Part shown: piece after piece, positions 1 through 10,524 of the stretch
Layout of the letters: every line of letters starts with the position of its first letter
How positions within the stretch are numbered: position 1 is the first letter of the stretch
Assembly: GCA_020137815.1 (NCBI GenBank)
Contig: CM035360.1
Coordinates: forward strand, 8,005,743-8,069,742
Length of the DNA: 64,000 nucleotides
Source of the DNA: Hormiphora californensis
Taxonomy: Eukaryota > Ctenophora > Tentaculata > Cydippida > Pleurobrachiidae
Direction of reading: 5' to 3'
Position numbers and translations under genes: made by a program
The notes under the pieces: generated by a model
What the model saw: the letters and a program-made list of their open reading frames with translations, nothing else
Databases searched by the model: none
What the model was told of the DNA's origin: nothing

Positions 1-178
1 TAGTTTCATGCTTGTAGACGTTCTACCACTTCATGGCACGGCTGTAATGTAGGGCGCCTAAAGTGATTTCAGGTAATAGTGGGAAGTGCTATCAGCGAGT
101 AATTGCGCGCCACAATGTGTGTTAATCATTTTCTTTGTTGAATAATCGAAGCGTGAGATGAACGTTTTATGAAGGAGC
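1..178. repeat. Old interspersed repeat, copy 1
   Basis: This stretch resembles 20660-20835 through shared blocks such as TAGTTTCATG, GTGATTT, GCGCGCCACAATG and TTTTATGAA in the same order. The copies have clearly drifted, so the repeat is old. No coding region or clean ends are visible. The next 150 bases hold only a short direct repeat of CATTTAGTTAACC. Confidence 0.6.
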
Positions 179-329
179 AGACTTAGCTGTTAGGCGTTGT
201 CCGTGGCGGACGGACGGACACATTTAGTTAACCATTTAGTTAACCCTACGATCTGCTGATTTCTAAACCCTGAATGATCTTTCTAGAACGTGCGAAAGCA
301 TGTCCGGATAACTCGGATAAATGTCCGGA

Positions 330-1440
330 TAAACCGCACTGGATTTCCCTGAGTGCTAGTTCTAGGCCTGATGCCAACCGGTTCAGCATAACAATCTGAA
401 ACAACTTTGAAGTTGTTGACCGCAGTGTAATACCCCTATTGTTTGAACAGATACTGGGGTCACCCTTTTTGGGAATCACGGAAATGACCCCCTTCAACCA
501 CTCCTCCGGGACCATCTCCTCCCTCCAGACTCCACCAAACAAATATACTAGGGGGCCGACAAGACCGCTTGAGCCGTACCGAAGCTGCTCATTCGTAATC
601 CCATCAACGCCAGGACTCTTATGATTCTGAAACAACTTTGAAGTTGTTGACCGCAGTGTAATACCCCTATTGTTCGAACAGATACTGGGGTCACCCTTTT
701 TGGGAATCACGGAAATGACCCCCTTCAACCACTCCTCCGGGACCATCTCCTCCCTCCAGACTCCACCAAACAAATATACTAGGGGGCCGACAAGACCGCT
801 TGAGCCGTACCGAAGCTGCTCATTCGTAATCCCATCAACGCCAGGACTCTTATGATTCTTGAGCCTTTTCAGTGCCGCTAAAACTTCTCCACGAGAAGGT
901 GGAGGCTCATCCTCACCAAGGTCCTCAAAACACGGGTCCACATCCAGACCATCCAGATCCGAGAGCTGTGATGTAGTTACAGGGGGGTTCAACAGCTCAG
1001 AGAAGTGCTCCGCCCAGCGCTCCCGCTGTTGAACAGGATCAGTGATGAGTTCCTATCGCGAACAGCAGAACCGCCGCGTTTCCTCACAGCTGAAAGATCT
1101 TTCATGTGCTGCCAAAGCTCCATCTGCCGCCCATGCACCGCAGCATTCTCCAAATCCGATGCCAAACAATCCGCCCACCTATTATCATCCAAACGTGAGG
1201 CCTTCTTGACCAGCTTGTTAAGCCTGGAGTACTCAGATCCACCAGCGGGATCATTCTTCTTCAGCTTAGCACGTTGAGAGATAAGGTCTCGAGTTTCCAG
1301 AGACAGGTGCTGTTGACGAACCTGCTTAGGCCGTGCTCCAAGGACCTCAAGTGACACCTCACCGATTACCTCCTTAAACTGCCCCCACTGCCCCTCCAGA
1401 CTTTCCTCAGGCTCCAGAGATTCGAACCTGTTCCGGAGAG
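330..1440 (-). pseudogene. LINE fragment: linker plus N-terminal half of reverse transcriptase
   Basis: Read on the minus strand this is a 5'- and 3'-truncated non-LTR retrotransposon. The part from 1440 to about 1040 encodes the basic linker before the RT, ending in the usual RWAEHFSELL motif. A frameshift near 1040 separates it from the RT fingers: KSPGVDGITNEQL, WLKGVISVIPKKGD, NRGITL and LREIQCGL. The sequence stops before the catalytic YADD, so no working polymerase can be made. A 77-residue block is present twice (see the tandem repeat). The PKKGD and NRGITL style suits RTE, Jockey or I relatives; I cannot fix the clade. It is dead sequence upstream of the ABC transporter exon. Confidence 0.8.
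395..856. repeat. Two tandem copies of a 231-bp unit inside the LINE RT
   Basis: The unit starting TCTGAAACAACTTTG at 395 restarts at 626, exactly 231 bases later, and the copies differ at only about one position. Because 231 is 77 codons, the reading frame is kept and the RT fingers appear twice in one open frame. The near identity points to a recent local duplication, or an assembly artefact. Confidence 0.9.
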
Positions 1441-1714
1441 ACTAGTTTGGAGCCTGAATGACAGACAAATAACGTACAGACAAATAACATCACCTGCTCT
1501 TTATGCCTGGCCGAAAAGTTCGCAATGTTAACAAGGAAAGGACTAATTAACAAGAAATGGGAGCTTCTTAACAAATGTCCCCACAGAAGAGGACACCTTG
1601 CAGCACTCCAATAAACGGTTTAATGAAGGAATAGAAGAGGAAGTTGAAAGTTTTAAAATTAAAAAGTAATTGTTCTGACGATTGTGTAACTTGAGTAAAC
1701 AATTATTATATGAT

Positions 1715-2286
1715 TAGATGACTGCTTAAAATGGTCTATTACTATTTAGTGCACGAGGCCGAAGGCCGAGTGTTCTAAATACAACAATAATGAACCGAGA
1801 CCGACAGGTCGAGGTAGATTCTTTTACCTAGCTGCCGAGCCTGCGAGGCATGCCAAGTGTAACTACTGAGGGGAAACTCTAATTGAATGGGCGCGCAGTA
1901 ATGGCGTCCCATCAACCGTAAAAATCTCACTGGATGGAAGGAGTGATGGACAGAATTCTGCAGAACACGCGACAATGTCCGTGTGTTTGTCATTGTGCGC
2001 TACGTAAAGGCCTTTTTTACGAGCAAAATGTGGCAAATCATGGCGCGCCCAGAGTGATGGCTTCCATTATCAGTTAGATTTTTACAGTTGATGGGCTGCC
2101 ATTACTGCGCGTGCATTCAGTTAGATAGAGTTTCCCCTGAGCGATCCTGCGAGCTCTGTAGTTGTACTTTTGGGCCGAGCCTGCGAGCTCTGTAGTTGTA
2201 CTTTTGGGCCGAGCCTGCGAGGCTTAAAAGTGAAAGAATCTTTAAGCTTATTGTTGTGTAATAGAGCATGTAAAAGCAGTCATCTA
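1715..2286. mobile_element. TIR element, TAGATGACTG family, copy 1
   Basis: The ends are inverted copies (TAGATGACTGC at 1715, GCAGTCATCTA at 2276). The interior has runs such as GAGGCCGAAGGCCGAGTG and GCCGAGCCTGCGAGG. Sister copies lie at 7160-7426 and, truncated, at 41450-41673. No coding region is present, so it is a MITE. It is interrupted by a GGGGAAACTC element at 1870-2137. Confidence 0.75.
1870..2137. mobile_element. Foldback MITE, GGGGAAACTC family, nested
   Basis: The element runs from GGGGAAACTC to GAGTTTCCCC. It sits inside the TAGATGACTG MITE, and the undisturbed copy at 7160-7426 reads ACTACTGAGCGAG at the same place. Comparison gives a 3-bp target duplication, TGA. A 3-bp duplication is typical of PIF/Harbinger elements; that assignment is inference, as no transposase is present. 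Confidence 0.8.
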
Positions 2287-2439
2287 ATTTTATTGGAGGG
2301 TTTTGTAAAATTTCCCACGGTCATAACTCCACTCCCTGATGAGATAGAGACTTGACATGATCTCCTCACAAAACAAATTTCAAGTCTCTATCTTATCAGG
2401 GGGTGGAGCTATGGCCGTCTAAAATACGGTCGCGCGCAG

Positions 2440-2740
2440 CAAGGGACATAGTAGTTTGGGGGGACCTTTAGTTGCAGAGGGGAAGAAAAGATAAGGCCAT
2501 AAGGGTTAGGGCGTGTGCAGTAGTGACGTAATGTTTACACTGTGTGTGTGACTAGAAAGTGTCTAATTTTTCATATACTACTGCAACGGTATTTTACTTT
2601 ATAATTACTAGTGTTTTGCAGTGGTCTAAGTTTTCATAGTCCACTGTAACCGGTGGTCTAAGTGTGTTAGACCACCAGAAACGGTGCATTATGAAAACTT
2701 AGATCACCGGTCAAAATTGTCCAATAAATCTTGTATTACT
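2440..2740. repeat. Interspersed repeat shared with 7800-8145
   Basis: Both places carry GTTGCAGAGGGGAAGAAAAG, GTAGTGACGTAATGTT, GACTAGAAAGTGT, TATTTTACTTTATAATTACT and AAACGGTG in the same order, in each case downstream of a TAGATGACTG MITE. The combined unit of about 1 kb may be the real element. No gene is seen. Confidence 0.7.
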
Positions 2741-2744
2741 TTGT

Positions 2745-2925
2745 ACGTGAGTTATCCGAATAGATATCCGGGTTATCCGGACATTTATCCGAGCTGAGTT
2801 ATCCGGACATTTATCCGAATTATCGGCATATATATCCGAGTTATCCGGATAGATATCCGAGTTATCCGGAGTCGCATATCCGAGCTCGGTTATCTGGACA
2901 TTTCGAAAACATCAATTATCTGGGC
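2745..2925. repeat. Array of TTATCCGGATA-like words
   Basis: About ten loosely spaced copies of ATCCGAGTTATCCGGA and its variants lie here. The same words occur at 299-345 at the edge of the LINE fragment. Many are self-complementary, so the array can fold back. It ends about 60 bases before the ABC transporter exon. Confidence 0.65.
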
Positions 2926-2988
2926 TATTCGGGTTATCAGTGTTCATAGTATAAATTATACAATATACATACCCCTATTAATTTTCAG

Positions 2989-3174
2989 GTAATTGCCGAC
3001 CGTTTCAAGCAATGCACTGTTATTACAGTTGCTCATCGGATCAATACGATTGTGGATAGTGATATGATACTTGGACTAGAAAATGGGAAGATAATGGAAT
3101 ACGACACACCTCAAAATTTACTTAGTAGCGAAAAGAGTATGTTTAAAAGACTGGTCAACATGAGTCTAGCTTAG
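2989..3174 (+). CDS. ABC transporter subfamily C (ABCC4-like), last exon
   Basis: This 61-codon exon encodes the end of the second nucleotide-binding domain of an ABCC/MRP membrane exporter, which uses ATP to move organic anions and conjugates across a membrane. The acceptor is TAATTTTCAG just before 2989, and the frame runs to TAG at 3172-3174. The visible landmarks are CTVITVAHRINTIVDSD, whose histidine is the H-loop switch residue contacting the ATP gamma phosphate, then LENGKIMEYDTPQNLL and the tail EKSMFKRLVNMSLA. The order and the tail most resemble ABCC4. Upstream exons must lie before this window; I found no Walker or signature exon in 1-2988. It is transcribed toward the STMND1-like gene, which ends at 10525. 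The frame is intact with no sign of decay. Confidence 0.9.
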   Translation, partial: VIADRFKQCTVITVAHRINTIVDSDMILGLENGKIMEYDTPQNLLSSEKSMFKRLVNMSLA

Positions 3175-3300
3175 ATATCGCACAAATCTTGTACAAAGGA
3201 AAACGAAAGATTCCTTTCTGCATAAGTCTTATGTATTATTATATATATAATTCTTTTTAACTAATTCAGTAAATTAATATGTCGTGATTACTGGGGGAAA

Positions 3301-4020
3301 CAGTCGTGCCTGAACCTCAGGTCAAGTGTGCGGCTATTCACCGAAATCTCAGTGACGGCCGTTTTTGTGTTTTACCTGAAATCTCATCAGTGATTTTACG
3401 AATTCTAAGTATAGGATTCAAGAAATCCTCTGAACCAATGAAATTGCAGAGTTTTTGAAAGAGCCAATCTCACACTACCTCTACCATCAGCAGCTTTGAT
3501 GGAGGTAGCGTGCGATTGGTTCTTTCAAAACCCTACAATCTCATTGGCTTAGAGGACTAGTCTTAAATCCTATACTTCGGATTGAGAAAATATTGAATCC
3601 TCTAAACCAATCAAATTACAGGGTTTCGGAAAGAGCCAATGTGTAGCTCTGACATCTAGGTAGCGTGCAATTGGTTGTTTGAAAACCCTGCAATCTCATT
3701 GGCTAAGAAGATTTGCTGAATCCGATAGATCGGATTGAACAAATCCTCTAAGCCAATGAAATTTCAGGGTTTCAGAAAGGACCAATCAGGCGCGAGCAGC
3801 TTGCCTACCTGTGCGAGGGAGAAGATGGGATAATGACGTCATCACACTGAGATTTCAGACTTTAAGGTCTGAAATCTGAGGCGGAATCGTTATCTCAGGG
3901 ATTTGAGGGTTCAAATTCGAAGCCTCATTTCCCAGAGCGCACGATGTTAGAGATTTCCGTCACTGAAATCTCAGATTTCAGTCGTAAACGGGCACTTGAC
4001 CTGAGGTTCAGGCACGACTG
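3301..4020. mobile_element. TIR element with 28-bp ends, beginning CAGTCGTGCC
   Basis: The first 28 bases, CAGTCGTGCCTGAACC onward, are repeated inverted up to 4020. Inside are several inverted and direct copies of a block with CCAATGAAATT, GGGTTT and AAAGAGCCAAT, plus two blocks related to AAATCTCAGTGACGG. No coding sequence and no clear target duplication. It starts 127 bases after the ABCC stop codon. Confidence 0.75.
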
Positions 4021-4039
4021 TGACCCGTCCATTTGGATC

Positions 4040-4216
4040 ACATGTCACACACATTCCTTTGGAGGCTGGTCGACCTCCAGATCGGATCAAGTTGGAGGAT
4101 CTGATCATCCTCATCCAAGGATCGGATCACGTTATTGGGATCAGATCCCCCACGTCACCCCATGGATCAGATCACATTATAGGGATCTGATCTCACACCA
4201 CAACTGCCCCTGTCAC

Positions 4217-4251
<35 letters not shown>

Positions 4252-4255
4252 ACGG
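4040..4255. repeat. GATC-rich block followed by (GA)n
   Basis: The words GATCGGATCA, GATCAGATC and GATCTGATC recur about every 25 bases, followed by roughly 17 GA dinucleotides at 4216-4250. Open frames across it come from low complexity. Confidence 0.7.
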
Positions 4256-4319
4256 GGACAGTCACTGAAGTTTTCTCTAGATTTGTGATCGGTACGTTCG
4301 CCTCAGTTTCTAGGGGGGG

Positions 4320-5427
4320 GTGACACGTAACACTTTGTAACACTTTGTAACATGTAACGCGCGCACAAAGTTTTCTGCACATGTTACAAAGTGTTACATA
4401 GTGTTACAAAGTGTTACATAGTGTTACAAAGTGTTACAAAGTGTTACATAGTGTTACATAGTGTTACAAAGTGTTACATAGTGTTACATAGTGTTACAAA
4501 GTGTTACATAGTGTTACAAAGTGTTACAAAGTGTTACATAGTGTTACATAGTGTTACATAGTGTTACAAAGTGTTACATAGTGTTACAAAGTGTCACAAA
4601 GTGTTACATAGTGTCACAAAGTGTTACAAATTGTTACAAAGTGTTACAAATTGTTACAAAATATTTACAAAATATATAAGACGGTTGGTGAATAAGTAAT
4701 TTGAACGACTTTGGTGTCTTTCTAGAACACATCTAAAAGTTTTAAATCATTTCTAGGGTTAAAACATACACTTTTTTACTAATTTGCGGATATTTTGAGC
4801 CTCCGATGTCATCGACTGTGGAAATCAGGGCTGAAATAGTCCATTTGGTAAAGAAAAATATGAACTTTAGACAACGGTAAAGTTTTTAGAGTGATATTAA
4901 AAGTATTGTGCCTCTCAGAGGCCCCCAATGTGCTGAGTCACCTGTGAGTTGTGACTCAATCGACTTTTTTTCATTGGTAATCGATTCTTTGTACTTAATA
5001 AGATGATATACAACGTTTCTGTTGGAAAAAGAAATAAAATTTTTCCAAAATCAATTTTTTGGTCAAAGATTGAAAATTTGCTTCGCTACAAATCCTTGTG
5101 TGTTTGTAAATATTTTGTAACAATTTGTAACACTTTGTAACAATTTGTAACACTTTGTGACACTATGTAACACTTTGTGACACTTTGTAACACTATGTAA
5201 CACTTTGTAACACTATGTAACACTTTGTAACACTATGTAACACTATGTAACACTTTGTAACACTATGTAACACTTTGTAACACTATGTAACACTTTGTAA
5301 CACTATGTAACACTTTGTAACACTTTGTAACACTATGTAACACTTTGTAACACTATGTAACACTATGTAACACTTTGTAACATGTAACGTGCACAAAAAG
5401 TTTTCTGCACATGTTACAAAGTATCCT
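4320..5427. mobile_element. Foldback element with arms of 10-bp tandem repeats
   Basis: The left arm (about 4385-4660) is a tandem array of GTGTTACAAA and GTGTTACATA. The right arm (about 5105-5380) is the same array inverted. The 440-base middle has no recognised gene. Each arm is capped by a small hairpin block containing AAAGTTTTCTGCACATG; the two caps are in the same orientation while the arrays are inverted. No target duplication was identified. Confidence 0.8.
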
Positions 5428-5815
5428 TAAATCGATAGTACCGCGTGGGCCAATAAAAAGGGAGGGTCTAAAATCTTAGATTTCTCCGGCACCTTAATTC
5501 CAATGGTTCTTAAATTTTGACACAATGTTGTTGAGCTTATGCCAGATATGTGTACAGAGTTTCTAGTCCAAAACTGCAGAAACTCATTAATGAACCTAAA
5601 TTCCTGTTTTTAAGCCAATGCAGGTGTTCTCTATTCCATGTATTTTCGTTTTCCAGGAACCTCTTTGCACGCTAGACCTATTGCAATCTTGCTAACAAGA
5701 TTTTGTCACACCCTGGTTACGTTTCTTGTTGCTTGCATGGAGGTCACATGACAATTAAAGAGAAACAACGATTTTGCAGTACTAATATTCAATTAAGAAC
5801 AGTCACATGACGCTT
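5428..5815. other. Intergenic stretch, nothing recognised
   Basis: I see no coding frame, splice-like exon, RNA gene or clear repeat here. It separates two inverted-repeat elements. Confidence 0.5.
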
Positions 5816-6270
5816 GGGGGGGGGGAGTCACACTGAAGTTGAGTGCGCTCGTTCAAATCTCAACCTCGCGACACACACTGAATTTCGAAGTTTCGCGAAA
5901 ACCAATTTTCGGCTGAGAAATCATTTGTAAGATGCTAACTTACTTACCGGTACATTTCTCGAGGTGTCCTTTATCCATACCGAGTCAATTTCACCGTTTT
6001 TGAAATTTTTGGCTAATCCGGTCACAGTTGTCCCAATTCACCAAAAATTTTAAAAACGGTGAAATTGACTCGGTATGGACAAAGGACACCTCGAGAGATG
6101 CAATGTACCAGTAAATAAGTTAGCACCTTACAAATGATTTCTCAGCCGAAAATGGGGTTTCGCGAAACTTCGAACTTTTCCGCGAAACTTCAAACCGCGA
6201 AACTTCAGTGTGTTTCACGCGGTTGAGAGTTGAACGCGTGCGACCAACCTCAGTGTGTCTCCCCCCTTGT
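5816..6270. mobile_element. Long inverted-repeat element ending GGGGGGAGTCACACTG
   Basis: The two halves are inverted copies: CACCGTTTTTGAAATTT near the centre, CCATACCGAGTCAATTTCACC and CTCGAGGTGTCCTTT farther out, and GTTTCGCGAAA near the ends. The arms are about 200 bases. A fragment of the same family is at 17540-17645. No coding content. Confidence 0.8.
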
Positions 6271-6533
6271 TGTTACCAATCAGTATAACATTAAGCATTA
6301 GCAAGCTTCCATTAGCAAGTTTTCGATTTACTAATGTCTCAACTAACGGTTTGTCAATGAACTATCTTTTTTTTTTAATTTAACAGTTTTTCATACCAGA
6401 GGCGGAAAACAGCCGTACTGAAATGAACTCCAGTACGCCGACTACTTACTGAAGGAAAACTGATTCAGTTATTTTTAGTGAACAGCCGTACTATACTCGA
6501 AACTCGCGCGAAAAAACAGTCTAACCTGGCAAC

Positions 6534-6751
6534 CACAGTGATGGTTCTTTCTCTGTATTCTCTCTGTGTGCGCGCCCGTGCCCGGGCATGCCCTATAGTT
6601 CTTTCTCTGTATTCTCTCTGTAGGCAGTACATAGATGTACTGCCTACAGAGAGAATACAGAGAAAGAACCATCACTGTGGTCCATTATCAGTTAGAGTTT
6701 TACTGTTGATGGGATCCCATTAATGGGATGCCATTCAGTTAGAGTTTCCCC
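6534..6751. mobile_element. GGGGAAACTC-family MITE, left end missing
   Basis: The right half, up to AGAGTTTCCCC at 6751, matches the full copies at 15587 and 39516. The left part begins inside the family at CCACAGTGATGG. The centre holds CAGTACATAGATGTACTG between inverted copies of TTCTTTCTCTGTATTCTCTC. Confidence 0.8.
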
Positions 6752-6759
6752 TAACAAAG

Positions 6760-6985
6760 TTACTGGCTGGGGTGAGATTATCAGTTCAACTGGTATAGTT
6801 TCACTGCAAGAGCTCGGTGGCATAATTGAGTCCGGCAAGCTGTCTCTGTCTCTCTCCCCGTACTTGGGGAGAGAGCCGGTGTGATTTGACCGTAATCACT
6901 GGACCATCAGCCAACCAGGTCCACGACAACGGGACTGAGCTTGAAGAGCTCAGCTGGCACGAAGAACTCATTTCTGAGTTCCCCC
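6760..6985. repeat. Interspersed repeat shared with 38757-39055
   Basis: The two places agree through GAGATTATCAGTTCAACTGG, GAGCTCGGTG, GACCGTAATCACTGGACCAT and GAAGAACTCATTTCTGAG. The copy at 38757 has its first 60 bases duplicated. Frames across it do not match a family I know. Confidence 0.7.
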
Positions 6986-7159
6986 CCGCTGGGGCGTAGT
7001 GGGCGTAGTGCAGAAACTCTCGGAATCCAGATTATAGGTTTGAGTTCAGTGCCAATTTTGACCCACTTCCTGTTGACAAACAAACTTCTCGGGTATTTTC
7101 CAGTATATTATCTATTACATACCAGTATATTATTATATTATATATTATTATTATATGAT

Positions 7160-7426
7160 TAGATGACTGGTTAAAATGGTCTATTACTTTTTAGTGCACG
7201 AGGCCGAAGGCCGAGTGCTCTAAATACAACAATAATGAACCGAGACCGACAGGTCGAGGTAGATCCTTTTACTTAGCTGCCGAGCCTGCGAGGCACGCTA
7301 AGTGTAACTACTGAGCGAGCCTGCGAGCTCTGTAGTTGTACTTTTGGGCCGAGCCTGCGAGGCCTAAAAGTGAAAGAATCTTTAACAGTATTGTTGTGTA
7401 ATAGAGCATGTAAAAGCAGTCATCTA
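7160..7426. mobile_element. TAGATGACTG-family MITE, copy 2 (undisturbed)
   Basis: Compact 267-bp version with both ends (TAGATGACTGG, GCAGTCATCTA). It provides the empty site for the GGGGAAACTC insertion in copy 1. No coding capacity. Confidence 0.8.
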
Positions 7427-7489
7427 ATTTTATTAGATGATTTTGGAAACAAACTGAGTGAACGAGATAAAGATTGAGCGAGTGAGTGA

Positions 7490-7491
7490 GT

Positions 7492-7556
<65 letters not shown>

Positions 7557-7705
7557 AGAGAAAGAGAAAGAGAAAGAGAAAGAGAAAGAGAAAGAGAAAG
7601 AGAAAGAGAAAGAGAAAGAGAAAGAGAAAGAGAAAGAGAAAGAGAAAGAGAAAGAGAAAGAGAAAGAGAAAGAGAAAGAGAAAGAGAAAGAGAAAGAGAG
7701 AAAGA
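7490..7705. repeat. Purine microsatellite (GAGAAA)n
   Basis: About 50 bases of GA repeats followed by roughly 25 copies of GAGAAA, all purine on the plus strand. The long EKEKEK and LFLFLF frames on the two strands are products of the repeat. Confidence 0.95.
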
Positions 7706-7799
7706 GAATGTGTGTGAGAGAGATAGGGAAAGAGAGAATCGAAGGCAGAGAGGGAAAGCAGATGCAGGCCGCTCATTGGGGTGGTGCCATCACGTGACG

Positions 7800-8145
7800 A
7801 TCACGTGACCTATAGTTGCAGAGGGGAAGAAAAGATCAAGGATAAGGGTTAGGGCGTGTGTGACGATCACATGACCTAGAAGAGTTGCAACATGTCGCAG
7901 AGGGAAAGAAAAGATAAGCGTGTGCTGTTGCGTGTGCAGTAGTTAGGGCGTGTGTAGTGACGTAATGTTCACACTGTGTGCGTGTGACTAGAAAGTGTTT
8001 AATTTTTCACATACCACTGCAGCGGTATTTTACTTTATAATTACTAGTGTTTTTGCAGTGGTCTAAAATTTCACAGTACACTTTAACCACCGGAAACGGT
8101 GTATTGTGAAAACTTAGATAACCGGTTAAAATTGTCTAATATATT
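7800..8145. repeat. Interspersed repeat shared with 2440-2740
   Basis: Same ordered blocks as the copy at 2440-2740, including GTAGTGACGTAATGTTCACA and TTTATAATTACTAGTGTTTT. Here a section with GTTGCAGAGGG is duplicated. No gene. Confidence 0.7.
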
Positions 8146-8333
8146 ATATATTATTATATTATATACCAGTATATTATCTATTATATACCAGTATATTATC
8201 TATTATCAATTTTTCCAGTATACATATTAGGATCATTTGTAGTCTTTTGCGACAAACCGGATGCAAATCGGTCCAGTGGATCGCGTGCAACATCCCTTGA
8301 AAGAAACGACCCTTTTTGAGGCGGAGCAGATAC

Positions 8334-9640
8334 CTGTGTTGTTGTTGTTGTATGCGCCTCCGCTTCCAATCCTCTACTTGTGATATTATCCCGTCAGGTA
8401 GCCAGTTCCTCACGCCCGAGAAGGACGGAGCTCAGGTTCCAGAGTTTCCTCTTTCCCCCGGGAGAGTTTTCTTCCTCCGTCTTATGTCCATGGTTTTGGA
8501 GATAAGGGTGGAATCGTCTCCCATAACTATCTTAACAGGTCCCATGAAGAGGACCGCACCAGCACTGTTTTCACATTGTGCCAGTCTCGGATATCTCCAG
8601 CGACCCTTGGTGAGTGGCATCTCAGCATTGATCGCTCTAGATGTGGCCTTGGCTAGGACAATTCGGACGCTCCATTGACTATGGCACCTTTGTAGATTTT
8701 GCGCTGCCAACCTCTGATTTGTAATCAGTACTCCATGTGGGTTCATGGAACATCACTTTTTGTTCGTGATGCAGATGCAGCGTCCGGCCGTTCATGGGGT
8801 AGTTAGGGCAGGTTCCTTCCCAATTAACGGAACTCTGGCGTGTGAAATGTTTAGTGGGTTAGGTATCTATGTGCGTCACTCATAGAAATTTGTTTTGTAG
8901 CATGGGATAGTGGTTTGTTCTGTTTGTTGATCAGGTTTTTGTGGAGGCTTGTTTGTTGGTAGAGAATGATGATGTTGGTTTGTTACCTTCATCGTTTGGG
9001 GGGTAATCGCCATTTGGGAATCTCCTACGCTTCTCATGGACTTTTGAAGAAGCGTAGGTAGTAGCGAGGCTACTGGTTTGTGTAGTTTCTCCCTGTTGGG
9101 CTACGGAAACACCCCTTGAGTTTATCTCGACCTCGGCGTGGGAATTTTGCCGAGAGTCGGTGGTAGCTAACCAGTTATGACCTAGCTTGTTAGACCTTTT
9201 ATACCTGTCCAGAGGCTAGGTGGACAGAAGGTAGAGGAAGGCCAGTTGAGATTAGACCTCCTCCAGCCTGGACTTTTGCTGGAGGACGGGTTTTGGCCGG
9301 TATTTAGCCATCTACTTTGGCCCAGTGCACAAGGCTGGGGAGATGGTGTAATACCGGCCGGGGGGTATCTCTATTCAGAGAGAGATGAGTCATGAGCGGA
9401 TTAGAGAAAGGAAGAGAGAAAAACACACCACCCAAGGAGGGCAGCTCTGTTTCCTTGGAGTGGTATGTGAGATGCTCCAGGCAGTTCAAGAGCTTCATGG
9501 TTTACCCCGGGGTATGCCGGGTCACCCCTGAAGATTCCCTGCCTGGTCTGTAGGACACTATTGCTATCTAAAAAAATAGACATTAGCCGCGGCCTGCATC
9601 TCAAGGGCGTGGGAAGGAATCTCACCCTCCAGATACCTGT
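8334..9640. other. Unassigned stretch with weak minus-strand open frames
   Basis: A minus-strand frame at 8746-8432 (104 codons) has ordinary amino-acid composition but no domain I recognise and no convincing splice sites. A second weak frame lies at 9652-9401. A hairpin at 9295-9359 pairs GGCCGGTATT with AATACCGGCC and CCATCT with AGATGG. The stretch may be remains of a retroelement, but I cannot show it. Confidence 0.4.
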
Positions 9641-9651
9641 GTGTGAGCTCA

Positions 9652-9690
9652 ATCTTGGTCGCGCACGGTGTCTATGTCACCAAAGAGCAT
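9652..9690. repeat. Half of a tiny TTGGTGAC hairpin element
   Basis: CTTGGTCGCGCACGGTGTCT followed by ATGTCACCAA matches the right half of the complete copy at 10145-10222. The left half is missing. Confidence 0.6.
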
Positions 9691-9699
9691 GTGAGGGTA

Positions 9700-10136
9700 A
9701 CTATGGTTAACTAACCCGGGTACTTTTTGTAAGTTGTAAGAGAAATTGTGAGACTGAGAGAACATAGCTTGGGCAAGTCGCGCCCTCTTTTTTCGCGAAA
9801 CCCTCACCCTGCGGAGGGGCAAGAACATAGCCTGATCATAGAGTTACCAATTCCCATTGATGACTTGAAGAATGAAGACATTTGGGGGATTGAGGAAGGC
9901 TGGGCTGGCTCAAATGATATCTGGTGTAGCCCGGGTATCCCTCTGCTTGAAGGAGGTTTGACATAATTAACATGTAACCAATGAATGATGAAGATATAAC
10001 GTATTATTAATATAGAAAGGGGGCATGGATACTGTACTGCCCCTTAGACATAGAGTCTGGGACTTTATCTAAACAGTCTACACAGGGCTGAATCTTTATC
10101 TACACTTTTTCAAAGTATAACTGTTATACATAGAAT
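9700..10136. other. Unassigned stretch
   Basis: A plus-strand frame ends at 9966 with IDDLKNEDIWGIEEGW, which reads like protein, but it has no recognised domain or confident start. The rest looks non-coding. Confidence 0.35.
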
Positions 10137-10144
10137 ATAAAGAG

Positions 10145-10222
10145 TTGGTGACATATAAAAAAAGACACCTGGCGCGACCCCCGCTCAAGATCTTGGTCGC
10201 GCACGGTATCTATGTCACCAAG
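10145..10222. mobile_element. Tiny hairpin element (78 nt) with 8-bp target duplication
   Basis: The element runs from TTGGTGACAT to ATGTCACCAAG and folds on itself. ATAAAGAG stands directly before it (10137-10144) and directly after it (10223-10230), as expected for an 8-bp target duplication. A second complete copy is at 50476-50534; half copies are at 9652 and 53452. Confidence 0.75.
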
Positions 10223-10524
10223 ATAAAGAGCACACTTTTAGATTTAGAGTCCGTCTTGGGTTTAGATATTATGAGTCTGATATCACTAGAGTCAGCCCAC
10301 CGATTCGCACACTATTTCTGTGCAGCCACCATTCTCTTAGTGGTTAATAAGGCGTTAATTTTAGTGCAACCCTATTTTAAGCGCAAAAACGATCACTGAC
10401 CCTTCAATCTTCATGAACGTTTTGAAACATTTTTCCGGCTTACCCAGTATAGTATTCTTTTAGTTCAAATTAAAAGTAGGTATAAAGAAACAATCTGGCC
10501 TGTCTTTGTTTTATACGAATTGTA

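Larger units (their letters stand above)
7004..8333. mobile_element. AGGTGCCC-family inverted-repeat element, right arm only, split by about 1.1 kb
   Basis: 7004-7108 and 8206-8333 together match the right arm of the complete element at 53489-54050, with AACTCTCGGA, CCCACTTCCTGTTGAC, GTCTTTTGCGACAAACCG and CCAGTGGATCGCG. Between them lie the TAGATGACTG MITE, a purine microsatellite and the repeat shared with 2440-2740. The word TTTTCCAGTATA occurs at both sides of the split, as a duplication of the insertion site would. Confidence 0.7.

Noticed and set aside
3944-4288. 114-codon plus-strand frame after the ABCC exon
   Set aside because: It spans a TIR element end, a GATC-rich block and a (GA)n tract.
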